From: CAZDHT01 sp964505325
GTDB lineage: Bacteria > Planctomycetota > PUPC01
Assembly: GCA_964505325.1 (NCBI GenBank)
Contig: CAZDHT010000131.1
Coordinates: forward strand, 1 to 13,931
Direction: 5' to 3'
Length of the DNA stretch: 13,931 nucleotides
Shown here piece after piece: positions 7,165 to 13,931 of this stretch. Made by a program: the position numbers and the translations under genes. The number at the start of each line of letters is the position of its first letter. Position 1 is the first letter of the stretch. A model generated the notes under the pieces. That model was given only the letters and a program-made list of their open reading frames with translations. It did not search any database and was not told where the DNA came from.

Positions 7165-7332
7165 CTTCCGTTCTTCCAGCGGCGCCTGGTGAGTTTCCGT
7201 TAAAGTTCGGGCGGGTTTGTGACGATATAAAACCGTCGTTGCATGTAAACATCGCAGACTTGGTGTCTCTGCACAGTCCGGATTGCGCGCGTCGTCGAAA
7301 ACGGCACGAAATCCGTTCACAGGACTGACTTC

Positions 7333-8073
7333 GTGAGTTCTCTCAACCCCACGCTCGCTGACGGGTTGTGGCCTTGGCGCCGGCATCTGGGCGACGCGGC
7401 GATGGTCATCTCGACCCTGACGCCGCAAGAGACCATCCGCGCCGCGCAGGAGTTGGCCCGCGACCTGGCGCAGCAGGACCGTGCGGTCGTGCTCACCGGG
7501 GTCGGCGCGAGCGAGCCGCTGTTCTGGCACGTGCCCGCGGGGAAAGAGCTGGACACGGTCACACCGGACCTTGTCCTGCTGCTCGTGCACAAGCAGTTTG
7601 CCGCGTCGACGAAATTGCTGCTGGCGACGGCGAACAGCGTGATCCTGATCACCGGCAGCCAGCCGGAGGACCGGATCGCGTCGCTGAACGTGATGCAGAT
7701 GATCATCCAACAGGCGTCGCCCGATCACATCGAGGTGGTGGTGGTGGCCGATCGCCGCCAAACGGCGCGCGAGGCCAGTGTGCACCTGGTCCGCATGGCC
7801 AACAACCACTTCGGCAACCGGACAAGCTGGCGTCACCTGCCGGCGCGGAAGATAAAGGAGGCCGTCGAGGACAGAGAGGAGGGGCTAATGGCTTCGTTGA
7901 GAGCGCGCCCCGTTCCGCTTTCGGGGGCGGAGGTGCGGGCCAAGGAATGGGAGGCGAGCTTCCGCCGGGCGGAGAGGCTGCTGGAAGAGGCGCACCAGAC
8001 CCTACAGCAGTTACTCGAGCAGGCCACGGAGCCGGTGGAAAGCGCTCAGCCGAGCGGAGAAACGGCGGACTAA
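7333..8073 (+). CDS. Uncharacterised protein, possible MinD/ParA-fold without P-loop
   Basis: 246 residues, not confidently recognised. The GTG start at 7333 has CAGGA 8 bases upstream; an ATG at 7402 is an alternative. Residues about 30-165 alternate helix and hydrophobic strand in an order like the later part of MinD/FlhG/ParA ATPases: AAQELARDLAQQDRAVVLTG (helix-strand), PDLVLLLV (like the DYVLID strand), ANSVILITGSQPEDRIASLN (like ADEVIVVTTPEPTAITDA), and IEVVVVADRR. No Walker A lysine motif (GKGGxGKT) is present, so it is unlikely to bind ATP in the usual way. The tail (about 195-246) is helical, then acidic and disordered. Cytoplasmic; no signal peptide. Likely single or first in line before the TIM-barrel gene, 195 bases downstream. 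Whether this is a true homologue or a convergent pattern I cannot tell. Confidence 0.7.
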   Translation: MSSLNPTLADGLWPWRRHLGDAAMVISTLTPQETIRAAQELARDLAQQDRAVVLTGVGASEPLFWHVPAGKELDTVTPDLVLLLVHKQFAASTKLLLATANSVILITGSQPEDRIASLNVMQMIIQQASPDHIEVVVVADRRQTAREASVHLVRMANNHFGNRTSWRHLPARKIKEAVEDREEGLMASLRARPVPLSGAEVRAKEWEASFRRAERLLEEAHQTLQQLLEQATEPVESAQPSGETAD

Positions 8074-8268
8074 GCAGACTCGCGCCGGAACGTCCGCACC
8101 GTGCCGGGGTCGCGTCCGAGTCGCCTGCCGTCGGCCGAGGCGCCCAAAGCCCCACCCGCCCGCACGCGAATCCTGCCCAGCCCGTCAGGACCAATTCGCC
8201 CCGCCGTGCGCCATGAATCGCCCGCGCAACCGCGCCGCATCGTTGATCGACAACACAGGAGATGATGA

Positions 8269-9177
8269 GTGATATCATTGTCCACCTCATGGAGCCCCCG
8301 GAAACGGCCGAGCCTCGCAAAGGTATTCGCTGCCGGCCAGAAGATCGGGTTCCGCTCGTTCGAGCTCGGCGTCTCGCCGGCGCCGTTCGACCTGAAGGCG
8401 GTCCTCGGCGCGATCGAACGGGACGGCATCACGATATCCAGCATCCACGCGGTGTGCAGCGAACGCGAGGTGCCGCCGGCCAACCGGCGCGGCGATTTCA
8501 TTGCCGAGCCCGACGAAGCCCGCCGCCGTGACGGAGTGGCGCTGGTCAAGGAGACCATCGACATCGCCCGCCAGGTGAACGCACCGGCGGTGGTCCTCCA
8601 CTGCGGCGTCCTGCCGCTGCTCGACGCGCGGATCGTCCAGCGAGCGCTGTGCCGCCTCGCCGCGAACACGGCCGAGCCGCTCCACGACCCGCCGGAGCTG
8701 CGGCCATTGGTGGAACTGCGGCGGCGGGTGGCGCCGCCCTATCTCGATGCGCTCGAGGCCAGCCTGAAAGAGTTGAGCGAATATGCGCCGGACCTTCTCC
8801 TCGGGTTGGAGAACCGATACTACATCGGTGAGCTGCCGTACGGGGACGAGTTTCAGCGGATGTTCGACCGGGTGGCGGCGCCCAACCTGCGCTACTGGCA
8901 CGACGTCGGCCACGCGTACGTGCTCGACCGCATCGGGTTCATCGATCACCTCGGACTGCTCGAGCGGTACGCGGGCCGGCTGGCCGGGATCCATCTCCAC
9001 GACATCCGCGGCTGCGAAGACCATCGACCGCCGGGCACCGGCGACTTCGACTTCGGCCTCCTCGCTCAGTATCTCCGGCCCGATGTCATCCGCGTGATGG
9101 AGATCGCAGCCGAACACTCGGCAAAAGCGGTCAGGCGCGGCAGGGAATACCTGGCCCAAGTGTGGCAGGTTGCTTGA
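8269..9177 (+). CDS. Sugar phosphate isomerase/epimerase-type TIM barrel
   Basis: 302 residues, the usual size of xylose-isomerase-like TIM barrels (AP endonuclease 2 superfamily). Candidate metal and substrate residues sit at strand ends as expected: H60 (SSIH), H111 (VVLH), E181 (LGLENR), D212 and H215 (WHDVGHA), H242/H244 (IHLHD), D259/D261 (GTGDFDF) and E278 (MEI). The family covers epimerases, isomerases and endonuclease IV; the sequence does not tell the substrate, and an endonuclease IV role is less likely because its full set of metal-ligand motifs is not evident. The GTG start at 8269 is firm: AGGAG lies 7 bases upstream. It reads into maf after 21 bases and probably shares its transcript. 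The preceding gap (8074-8268) shows no clear promoter. Confidence 0.85.
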   Translation: MISLSTSWSPRKRPSLAKVFAAGQKIGFRSFELGVSPAPFDLKAVLGAIERDGITISSIHAVCSEREVPPANRRGDFIAEPDEARRRDGVALVKETIDIARQVNAPAVVLHCGVLPLLDARIVQRALCRLAANTAEPLHDPPELRPLVELRRRVAPPYLDALEASLKELSEYAPDLLLGLENRYYIGELPYGDEFQRMFDRVAAPNLRYWHDVGHAYVLDRIGFIDHLGLLERYAGRLAGIHLHDIRGCEDHRPPGTGDFDFGLLAQYLRPDVIRVMEIAAEHSAKAVRRGREYLAQVWQVA

Positions 9178-9198
9178 GAGAACCGTCTATTGGGCACG

Positions 9199-9765
9199 AT
9201 GAGGAAGCGAATCATCCTGGCGTCGGCGTCGCCGCGGCGGGCCGAGCTGCTGCGGCAGATGGGGTACCGGTTTGACGTGGTGCCGCCGGATGTCGACGAG
9301 CGCGTCCGCGAACGGGCAGACCCGGCGGAAGAGGCGGTGCGCTTGGCGATCGCCAAAGCCGACGAGGTCGCCGCACGGGTCGAGCCGGCCATCATCATCG
9401 CCGCGGACACCGTGGTCGCGCTCGGGCAACAGATCATCGGCAAGCCGCGCAACCGCCGGCACGCCAGGGAGATGCTCCGCCGGCTGAGCGGCACGCGGCA
9501 CCATGTCATCACAGGGCTCTGCGTGCTGGACACACGGACGGGCCGGCGCGTGGCCGGCCGCGTGTCGACGGCGGTGACGATGACACCGATGACCGAGGCG
9601 CAAATCGGCGAGTACGTCCGGAGCGGCGAGGCGGACGGCAAGGCCGGCGCCTACGCCATCCAGGAGACGGCCGACCGCTACGTCGAGAAGGTCGAGGGCA
9701 GCTTCACCAACGTCGTCGGCCTGCCCATCGAGCGGTTGCGGGAGATTCTGGACGCGCTGCCGTGA
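9199..9765 (+). CDS. maf: Maf-family nucleotide pyrophosphatase (dTTP/UTP type)
   Basis: 188 residues from the ATG at 9199. Maf proteins hydrolyse non-canonical or excess nucleoside triphosphates to monophosphate and pyrophosphate and are linked to septum control. Signature motifs: S9-A-S-P-R-R14, D70-T71 in AADTVV, G81-K-P, GKAGAYAIQ with Q155, and GSFTNVVGLP near 167-176. The GAYAIQ form resembles E. coli YhdE (dTTP/UTP pyrophosphatase) rather than YceF (m7GTP type). A TTG at 9190 would add three residues, but the ATG gives the normal MRKRIILASASPRR start; neither has a strong ribosome-binding site. Translation may depend on the TIM-barrel gene ending 21 bases upstream. Confidence 0.95.
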   Translation: MRKRIILASASPRRAELLRQMGYRFDVVPPDVDERVRERADPAEEAVRLAIAKADEVAARVEPAIIIAADTVVALGQQIIGKPRNRRHAREMLRRLSGTRHHVITGLCVLDTRTGRRVAGRVSTAVTMTPMTEAQIGEYVRSGEADGKAGAYAIQETADRYVEKVEGSFTNVVGLPIERLREILDALP

Positions 9766-9804
9766 CCCTTTGCCGTCCGGCGTGCCACGTCCGTGCAGAA
9801 GCAA

Positions 9805-9832
9805 TTGACGGCGGCACCGGCGCGGATAGAAT
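9805..9832 (+). promoter_or_regulatory. Sigma-70-like promoter of tRNA-Leu
   Basis: TTGACG (9805-9810), 16 bases, TAGAAT (9827-9832); each hexamer has 5 of 6 consensus matches. Transcription would start near 9839, about 36 bases before the mature tRNA. The same transcript may continue into the SH3 protein gene, since no terminator is seen after the tRNA. Confidence 0.6.
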
Positions 9833-9874
9833 AGCAGTATGGGATGTCAGGGCGCCCTGCGTACCTGCCGACCC

Positions 9875-9963
9875 GGCCGAGTGGTGGAATCGGTATACAC
9901 GACGGACTTAAAATTCGTTGTCCCGCAAGGGACTTGGGAGTTCGAATCTCCCCTCGGCCACCA
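9875..9963 (+). tRNA. tRNA-Leu (anticodon UAA), CCA encoded
   Basis: Complete class II tRNA. Acceptor stem GGCCGAG (9875-9881) pairs with CTCGGCC (9953-9959), followed by discriminator A (9960) and encoded CCA (9961-9963). The anticodon stem ACGGA/TTCGT has one G-U pair and encloses loop CTTAAAA, with anticodon TAA at 9909-9911. The long variable arm GTCCC-GCAA-GGGAC (9920-9933) is typical of tRNA-Leu. The T arm is GGGAG-TTCGAAT-CTCCC (9936-9952). It reads UUA/UUG leucine codons, which look rare in this GC-rich sequence. Confidence 0.97.
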
Positions 9964-10014
9964 CGCGGTGCAATTGTCGACCGGACCGTTCCAAACGTTG
10001 CGGGGACAAGTGGA

Positions 10015-10959
10015 ATGAAGATGCGAACGATCGTGACGGTGGCTTTGACGCTCTTCGTGAACTCGGCGTGGGCGGCTGAGCGCCTCTCCTGGGGCGTGGT
10101 CACAGGCGACGACGTAAACGTGCGCTCGGGCGCCGCGAAGGCGTTCCGCGAGATGGGCCAGTTGGGCAAGGATGACGTGGTCGAGATCCTGGCAATCTCG
10201 AACGACGGCAAGTGGACCCGGATCGTGGCGCCCGGCAGCGGCTCGGTATGGATCTCTGCGGAGTTCGTGGATGTCAAAGGGGAGAAGGGAACGCTAACCG
10301 GCGACAAGGTCCGCGTGCGCGTCCGGCCGGAACTGAAGAGCGAAGTGGTCAACCAACTGAACCGGGGCGCAGTGGTGAACGTCAAGGGGCGGGAGGGGGA
10401 GTGGGTCAAGGTGGCGCCGCCCGCGGGCACGGTCGCGTGGATACACGCCGAGTACGTCAAGCGGCTGACCGATGCTGAACTGGCGGCGTTCGAGACACGA
10501 AAGGCCGAAGAAGCGCGCCGGGAGCGAGAGCGCCGGGAACGTGAGGCCGCGCGGCTTGCGAAGCTGCGCCAAGAGGCCGAGCGCAAGAAGCGCGAGGCCC
10601 AGATGATCGCCGGTGCCGACAAGCTGTTCGCCGCCGAGCTGGCCAAGGACATTCGCGCCCGGTCACTCGACAAGGCGCTCCGGGCCTATCAGGAGGTGGA
10701 GCGGAAGGTCAAGAACCCCCAGTTGCGGGGCAAGTCGACGGTGAGCATCGTGGTGATTCGGGACATGCAGAGGGTACAGGCGGCCATTCGGAAGAAGGCG
10801 AAGCCCGGTCCGCTTTCGCGTCGGCCAAGACCACCTACGGCGTGCACCGCGCGGTCGACGATCTGCTCGCAGCTCACCTGCTGGCGCAAAAGATCGCCAA
10901 GGAGGCCGAGAGCCGGATCGCCCGCCAGCCGACCTCCGACGGCTGGATCTTCTACCTGA
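10015..10959 (+). CDS. Secreted protein with two SH3 repeats (frameshifted, N-terminal part)
   Basis: From the ATG at 10015: Sec signal peptide (residues 1-20, cleavage after AWA), two bacterial SH3-type domains (about 24-86 and 92-150; DDVNVRSGA and DKVRVRVRP are the typical strands, with W79 and W142 in matching places), then a charged coiled-coil helix (about 152-200) and a helical region to residue 262. Such domains usually bind peptidoglycan or cell-wall peptides in the periplasm. After residue 262 (base 10800) the frame turns into Arg/Pro/Thr/Ser-rich sequence up to the stop at 10957-10959, while good coding continues one frame back to 11171. This points to a one-base deletion near 10800. 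The open frame extends upstream through the tRNA to 9844, but that part cannot be coding; GGGGA lies 8 bases before the ATG at 10015. The kinase gene follows. Confidence 0.8.
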   Translation: MKMRTIVTVALTLFVNSAWAAERLSWGVVTGDDVNVRSGAAKAFREMGQLGKDDVVEILAISNDGKWTRIVAPGSGSVWISAEFVDVKGEKGTLTGDKVRVRVRPELKSEVVNQLNRGAVVNVKGREGEWVKVAPPAGTVAWIHAEYVKRLTDAELAAFETRKAEEARRERERREREAARLAKLRQEAERKKREAQMIAGADKLFAAELAKDIRARSLDKALRAYQEVERKVKNPQLRGKSTVSIVVIRDMQRVQAAIRKKAKPGPLSRRPRPPTACTARSTICSQLTCWRKRSPRRPRAGSPASRPPTAGSST

Positions 10960-11171
10960 GCCCAGGGCTCGAGCACACCGGCGCGACGCACACGATTGTC
11001 GAGAACGGCCAGGTGAAAGCGCTGGTGAGAAGCGGGCGGATCGATCTCAACGCGTTCGTCGGGCGACAGGTTCGGGTCGCGGGCAAGCTCGCCGGCCAGG
11101 TTCAACTCGCCTCCGGCAAGAAGAAGACGAACATCATTGACGTCGCTCGTGCGGAACCGCTGTTCAAGTGA
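10800..11171 (+). CDS. C-terminal part of the SH3 protein, out of frame
   Basis: This 123-codon segment, in another frame from the SH3 part, continues it without loss: helix (EARSAFASAKTTYG... then DDLLAAHLLAQKIAKEAES) followed by a compact beta domain, about 10930-11168, with IDLNAFVGRQVRVAGKLAG and NIIDVARAEPL, resembling a small OB-like barrel. Restoring one G at GCG^AAG (about 10800) joins the two parts into one protein of about 385 residues. The first possible internal start (GTG at 10842) has no ribosome-binding site, so it is probably not translated separately. Either the gene is truly broken or the base is an assembly or sequencing error. The stop (11169-11171) lies 45 bases before the kinase start. 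Confidence 0.7.
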   Translation, partial: EARSAFASAKTTYGVHRAVDDLLAAHLLAQKIAKEAESRIARQPTSDGWIFYLSPGLEHTGATHTIVENGQVKALVRSGRIDLNAFVGRQVRVAGKLAGQVQLASGKKKTNIIDVARAEPLFK

Positions 11172-11216
11172 GCTTCGCCCAGCCGCCGCGCCCGCCCGTG
11201 CAGGAAGGGATTCTCG

Positions 11217-13931
11217 TTGCCGAGTGACCGAGACTACGAGTCCGCCCGGATCGCGGTCGAGCTGACACTCCTGACCCAGGACCAGGCCGACGCGCTGCTG
11301 GCGGACCTCGGCGCGGCGGAGTCGCTGGGCGCGGGCGACTCACTGCCCCAGATGGCCGTCAACCGCGGCCTCATTTCCGCAGCGGACTGCCAGGCGTTGA
11401 ACGACCGTGTCGAGCGGTCGCTGGGACAGCGCGCCGAGATCGGCGGGTTCGAACTCCTCGAAAAGATCGGCCGGGGAGGCATGGGGACAGTCTATCGGGC
11501 GCGCCAGCTCAGCATGGGCCGGGTGATCGCCCTGAAGGTGCTCTCACGGCGCCTGGCGCAAAGTCAGACGTACGTGCAGCGCTTCTTCCGCGAGGCGCGC
11601 GCCGCCGCCAGACTCGACCACCCCAATATCGTCCAGGGCATCGACGTCGGCAAATCCAGCGGCTACTACTACTTCGCCATGGAATACATCAACGGCGAAA
11701 CGGTCGCAGAGAAGATCAAACGCGACGGCCCTCTCTCGGAAGAGGCAGCGCTCGCCGTGTGCGCCCAGGTGGCCCGTGCGCTCGAACACGCCCACACCCG
11801 GGCCAACATCATCCACCGCGACGTGAAACCCCAGAACATCTTGATCGACCCGAGCGGCACGGTCAAGCTCGCCGACCTCGGCCTCGCCCGGCAGGCGGTC
11901 CAAGGCGACGGCACGGTCACCTTCAGCGGTGTCACGCTGGGCACCCCCGACTACATTTCCCCCGAACAGATCCGCGGCGAGGTCAATCTGGACGGCCGCT
12001 GTGACGTGTACTCGCTGGGCGCGACCCTCTTCCACATGGTGACCGGCAAACCGCCCTTCACCGGTGAGACCGCCAACGTCACCATGGCGAAGCACCTGAC
12101 GGACGTGGTGCCCGATCCGTCGGACATCCGGCCGGGGATTTCGCACGGCATGACGACCGTCATCCGCAGGGCGATGCACAAGGACAAGGAGGGCCGCTAT
12201 CAGACCGCTGAGGAGATGGCGGTCGCGCTCGAGGTCGAGCTGCACAGGCTCACCCCGTCCGAGGCCCCCGCGCCCGCGCCACCCCTCATGCACAGACTGA
12301 GAGCCGGAAAACAGCAGCCCAGGTCGAGCTGGCTTCCCGCAGCGCTCCTGTTCGGCGGCGCGGCCGCGGCGATCGCGCTGGTTATCTTCCTGGCGACTCG
12401 CGGCGGCGAAGCGCCGCCGGAGGAACCCCGCGTCGAGCCGAGCATCGAATCGCCAAAGGACGTCGTGGAGCGCCCGCTCAAGCCGCCCAAACTCAGAGAG
12501 ATCAGGCCCGGCGCGAAGGCTCACGAGCTGGCGCAGGAACTCGCCCGCAAGAACAAGGCCAAGCCGTGGGTGATCATCCCCGACCTCAGAGACCTCCTCG
12601 AGGATTGCCGCAAGACGGAGTACGAGAGCGCGGTCAGTCTGCTGCTGGACCAGGCCACCGCCGAGCTTCGCATCACCGCCGAGGCGAAGCTGGGGGAACT
12701 CGAGGACCGCGCCCACGCCCTGTGCCTCAAGAAGAAGTACGGTGAGGCCATCGCCGAGTTCAAGCACTTCCCCGACGACCTCCGTCTCGACGAATGGAAC
12801 GACAAACTCGCCGAAGCCAAGAGCCGTATCGTGTCCCGCGCCGCCCGCGCGTTCGAGGAAAGCAAACAGGCCGCCAAGAAGGCCGCCGACGCGCAGGACT
12901 TCGACCGCGCCATCGCGATCATGACGGACGTCACGCTGTGGGGCGTGCCCAACTCCAAGGCGAACGCGCTCCAACTCGTCGCCGTCTGGCGCGACGAAAA
13001 GGCCCGGAAGGAAAAGCTCGCGGAGACCCAACGGTTCAGCATCATGGTTGCTCACGCCGAGAAGATCTTCTCGGCGCTGCAGGACCGTGAGTACGCTGCC
13101 GCACAAACCGCCGCCGCCGCCGCGGCGCACGACACGCGGCTGGGAGACGAAGCGAAGAAATTCCGCCTGCTCCAGGAAGACATCAAGAACCTCGAATCGC
13201 TCTGGCGGGACGCCGAGCAACGCCTTCAAGCCATGAAGCCGGGGGACGACGTCCGGCTGGACTCGATTCTGCGGAAGTTCGTCAAGTTCGAAAACGGCGT
13301 GGTCACCGCGCAGGTCTCGGGGCAGATCAAGACCCTCCCCCTGAGAGCGATGCGCGATGTGGACCTGTTCGAGCTGCTTGCCGCGTACTTCACCGGGAAC
13401 GACAGCGACCCAAAGCCGTGCCTGAAACGCGGCCTGTTCTACACGTTCGACAAGTTCCGCAAGCTGGACAAAGCACGCAAGGATTTCGACGCCGCCGAGA
13501 AGCGCGGCGCAGCGGCGCAAGCCGCACGCGGCCGGGAGTACATCCGACTGTTCACCGACCTCGAGCCCGAACGGGCCGCCATCAAGCTTCTGGTCGAGGC
13601 CCGGGCTGCCGCGGCGCAGCAGCTCTGGAAAAAGCTGGATGAGAAGCTGAAAGAGCTGGTCAAGTACGGCGAGACGGAAGCCTGCCGCAGAAGTGCCGCC
13701 GAACTGACCGAGCTCGTTCTGCTGGCCTCGGGAAGGGGACGGGGGTTCCCCTACCTGTTCAGCGGCGAGGCCAAGCTCGAGGGAGCCGACGGGGTGACGA
13801 TCACCTACGACTTCCGGAATGAGAAGCACCGGCTCGACTGGCGCGGGGGCAGCTCCGGCCCCAAGGGCCTGCGGTGCAACCGTCAGCTCCGGTGGAACGC
13901 AGGCGTGCGGGTCGACTCGATCAAGGCCAGC
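11217..13931 (+). CDS. Membrane Ser/Thr protein kinase (PknB-like), 3' end outside window
   Basis: 905 codons without a stop; the gene runs off the window. The TTG at 11217 is the only start candidate between the upstream in-frame stop and the kinase-adjacent region, and AGGAAGGGA lies just before it. Order: helical N-terminal region (1-80), Hanks-type kinase (about 81-340), membrane helix (372-394), long extracytoplasmic part. Kinase residues are complete: G85-R-G-G-M-G loop, K107, E126, H200-R-D202, K204, N207, D220-L-G222 (DLG replacing DFG, common in bacterial kinases) and GTPDYISPEQ. The HRD arginine suggests activation-loop phosphorylation. The sensor side is helical with TPR-like stretches (LCLKKKYGEAIAEF, AADAQDFDRAIAIM), then beta-rich sequence at the end (YLFSGEAKLEGADG, ITYDF) resembling a lectin-like fold. 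No PASTA repeats are visible. It phosphorylates proteins in the cytoplasm; its signal and substrates are unknown. The SH3 protein upstream may share its transcript. Confidence 0.93.
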   Translation, partial: MPSDRDYESARIAVELTLLTQDQADALLADLGAAESLGAGDSLPQMAVNRGLISAADCQALNDRVERSLGQRAEIGGFELLEKIGRGGMGTVYRARQLSMGRVIALKVLSRRLAQSQTYVQRFFREARAAARLDHPNIVQGIDVGKSSGYYYFAMEYINGETVAEKIKRDGPLSEEAALAVCAQVARALEHAHTRANIIHRDVKPQNILIDPSGTVKLADLGLARQAVQGDGTVTFSGVTLGTPDYISPEQIRGEVNLDGRCDVYSLGATLFHMVTGKPPFTGETANVTMAKHLTDVVPDPSDIRPGISHGMTTVIRRAMHKDKEGRYQTAEEMAVALEVELHRLTPSEAPAPAPPLMHRLRAGKQQPRSSWLPAALLFGGAAAAIALVIFLATRGGEAPPEEPRVEPSIESPKDVVERPLKPPKLREIRPGAKAHELAQELARKNKAKPWVIIPDLRDLLEDCRKTEYESAVSLLLDQATAELRITAEAKLGELEDRAHALCLKKKYGEAIAEFKHFPDDLRLDEWNDKLAEAKSRIVSRAARAFEESKQAAKKAADAQDFDRAIAIMTDVTLWGVPNSKANALQLVAVWRDEKARKEKLAETQRFSIMVAHAEKIFSALQDREYAAAQTAAAAAAHDTRLGDEAKKFRLLQEDIKNLESLWRDAEQRLQAMKPGDDVRLDSILRKFVKFENGVVTAQVSGQIKTLPLRAMRDVDLFELLAAYFTGNDSDPKPCLKRGLFYTFDKFRKLDKARKDFDAAEKRGAAAQAARGREYIRLFTDLEPERAAIKLLVEARAAAAQQLWKKLDEKLKELVKYGETEACRRSAAELTELVLLASGRGRGFPYLFSGEAKLEGADGVTITYDFRNEKHRLDWRGGSSGPKGLRCNRQLRWNAGVRVDSIKAS

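Larger units (their letters stand above)
6991..7332. other. Divergent intergenic region (342 bases)
   Basis: Largest non-coding stretch. It holds a weak candidate promoter for the minus-strand operon (7021-7049), the palindromic repeat at 7076-7164, and an 8-base tandem repeat CGTTCTTC x2 (7161-7176). From 7199 to 7260 the sequence is clearly richer in A+T than its surroundings and contains TATAAA (7226-7231), but no good -35 box at the right spacing for the plus-strand gene at 7333. A CAGGA ribosome-binding site lies at 7320-7324. I see no coding potential. Confidence 0.6.

Noticed and set aside
7217..7249. Plus-strand promoter for 7333 around TATAAA (7226) or TGTAAA (7244)
   Set aside because: No -35-like hexamer at 16-18 bases; the best TTGTGA is 21 bases from TGTAAA.
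5299..7252. Long open frames (551 codons on plus, 640 on minus) over the transglutaminase-like gene
   Set aside because: They are Arg/Leu/His/Gly-rich shadows of a gene with signal peptide, catalytic triad and strong ribosome-binding site.
8074..8128. Inverted repeat GCAG-ACTCG / CGAGT-cgc-CTGC after the gene at 7333, possible terminator
   Set aside because: It has a 3-base bulge, a 34-base loop and no T-run; it may be chance in GC-rich DNA. The rest of the 195-base gap up to 8268 holds only the ribosome-binding site of the next gene.
9844..10014. Upstream extension of the SH3 gene frame
   Set aside because: It runs through the complete tRNA-Leu; the true start with a signal peptide is at 10015 or 10021.
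10842..11171. Independent small gene starting at GTG 10842
   Set aside because: No ribosome-binding site, and the same frame gives sensible helical sequence upstream of the GTG, which fits a frameshifted continuation of the SH3 protein better.
11544..13829. 761-codon open frame on the minus strand
   Set aside because: It is antisense to the Ser/Thr kinase, whose motifs are unmistakable; its translation is Leu/Val/Arg/Gly-rich without recognisable motifs, as expected for a shadow in GC-rich DNA.

Overview
The window is a GC-rich (by eye about 65%) bacterial chromosome segment with mostly short intergenic gaps. The gene types point to Planctomycetota or a near relative (PVC group): a membrane-spanning Ser/Thr protein kinase with a long extracytoplasmic part, an SH3-repeat envelope protein, a secreted transglutaminase-like protein, an HtpX-type protease with an added Cys cluster, and a DUF362/ferredoxin protein beside STAS and HATPase regulators. 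This placement is inference from gene content; no 16S or other marker is present. I see no phage, CRISPR array, insertion sequence or secondary-metabolite cluster.

Layout. Positions 81-758 (+) encode a small secreted protein of unknown function. It converges with a secreted TPR protein (839-2005, -). The TPR gene is divergent from an HtpX-like M48 protease (2149-3366, +), and the 143-base gap between them holds a good sigma-70-like promoter for each gene, plus a dyad over the protease promoter. The protease gene runs up to a four-gene minus-strand operon read from 6990 down to 3374: secreted transglutaminase-like protein, DUF362 protein with two [4Fe-4S] motifs, STAS anti-sigma-factor antagonist, and RsbW-type HATPase. 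The gaps inside the operon are 25, 12 and 34 bases.

The largest non-coding gap (6991-7332) contains an 89-base imperfect palindrome resembling a solitary REP/MITE-type element. To its right on the plus strand are a possible MinD/ParA-fold protein without a P-loop (7333-8073), a sugar-isomerase-type TIM barrel (8269-9177), a Maf nucleotide pyrophosphatase (9199-9765), a tRNA-Leu(UAA) with encoded CCA and its own promoter (9875-9963), an SH3-domain envelope protein split by an apparent one-base deletion near 10800, and a Ser/Thr kinase (11217 to the window end, incomplete at its 3' end).

How the genes may work together. STAS and HATPase form a classic partner-switching pair, but no sigma factor or PP2C phosphatase is encoded here. 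The pair is therefore an orphan module whose target lies elsewhere or is a non-sigma protein. Its co-transcription with a secreted transglutaminase-fold protein and a Fe-S DUF362 protein is the most unusual context in the window. Several products (TPR, HtpX, transglutaminase-like, SH3, kinase sensor region) act in or outside the inner membrane, so envelope maintenance and signalling is a fair common theme, but it is inferred. I found no clear evidence of a wholly new defence or mobile system.
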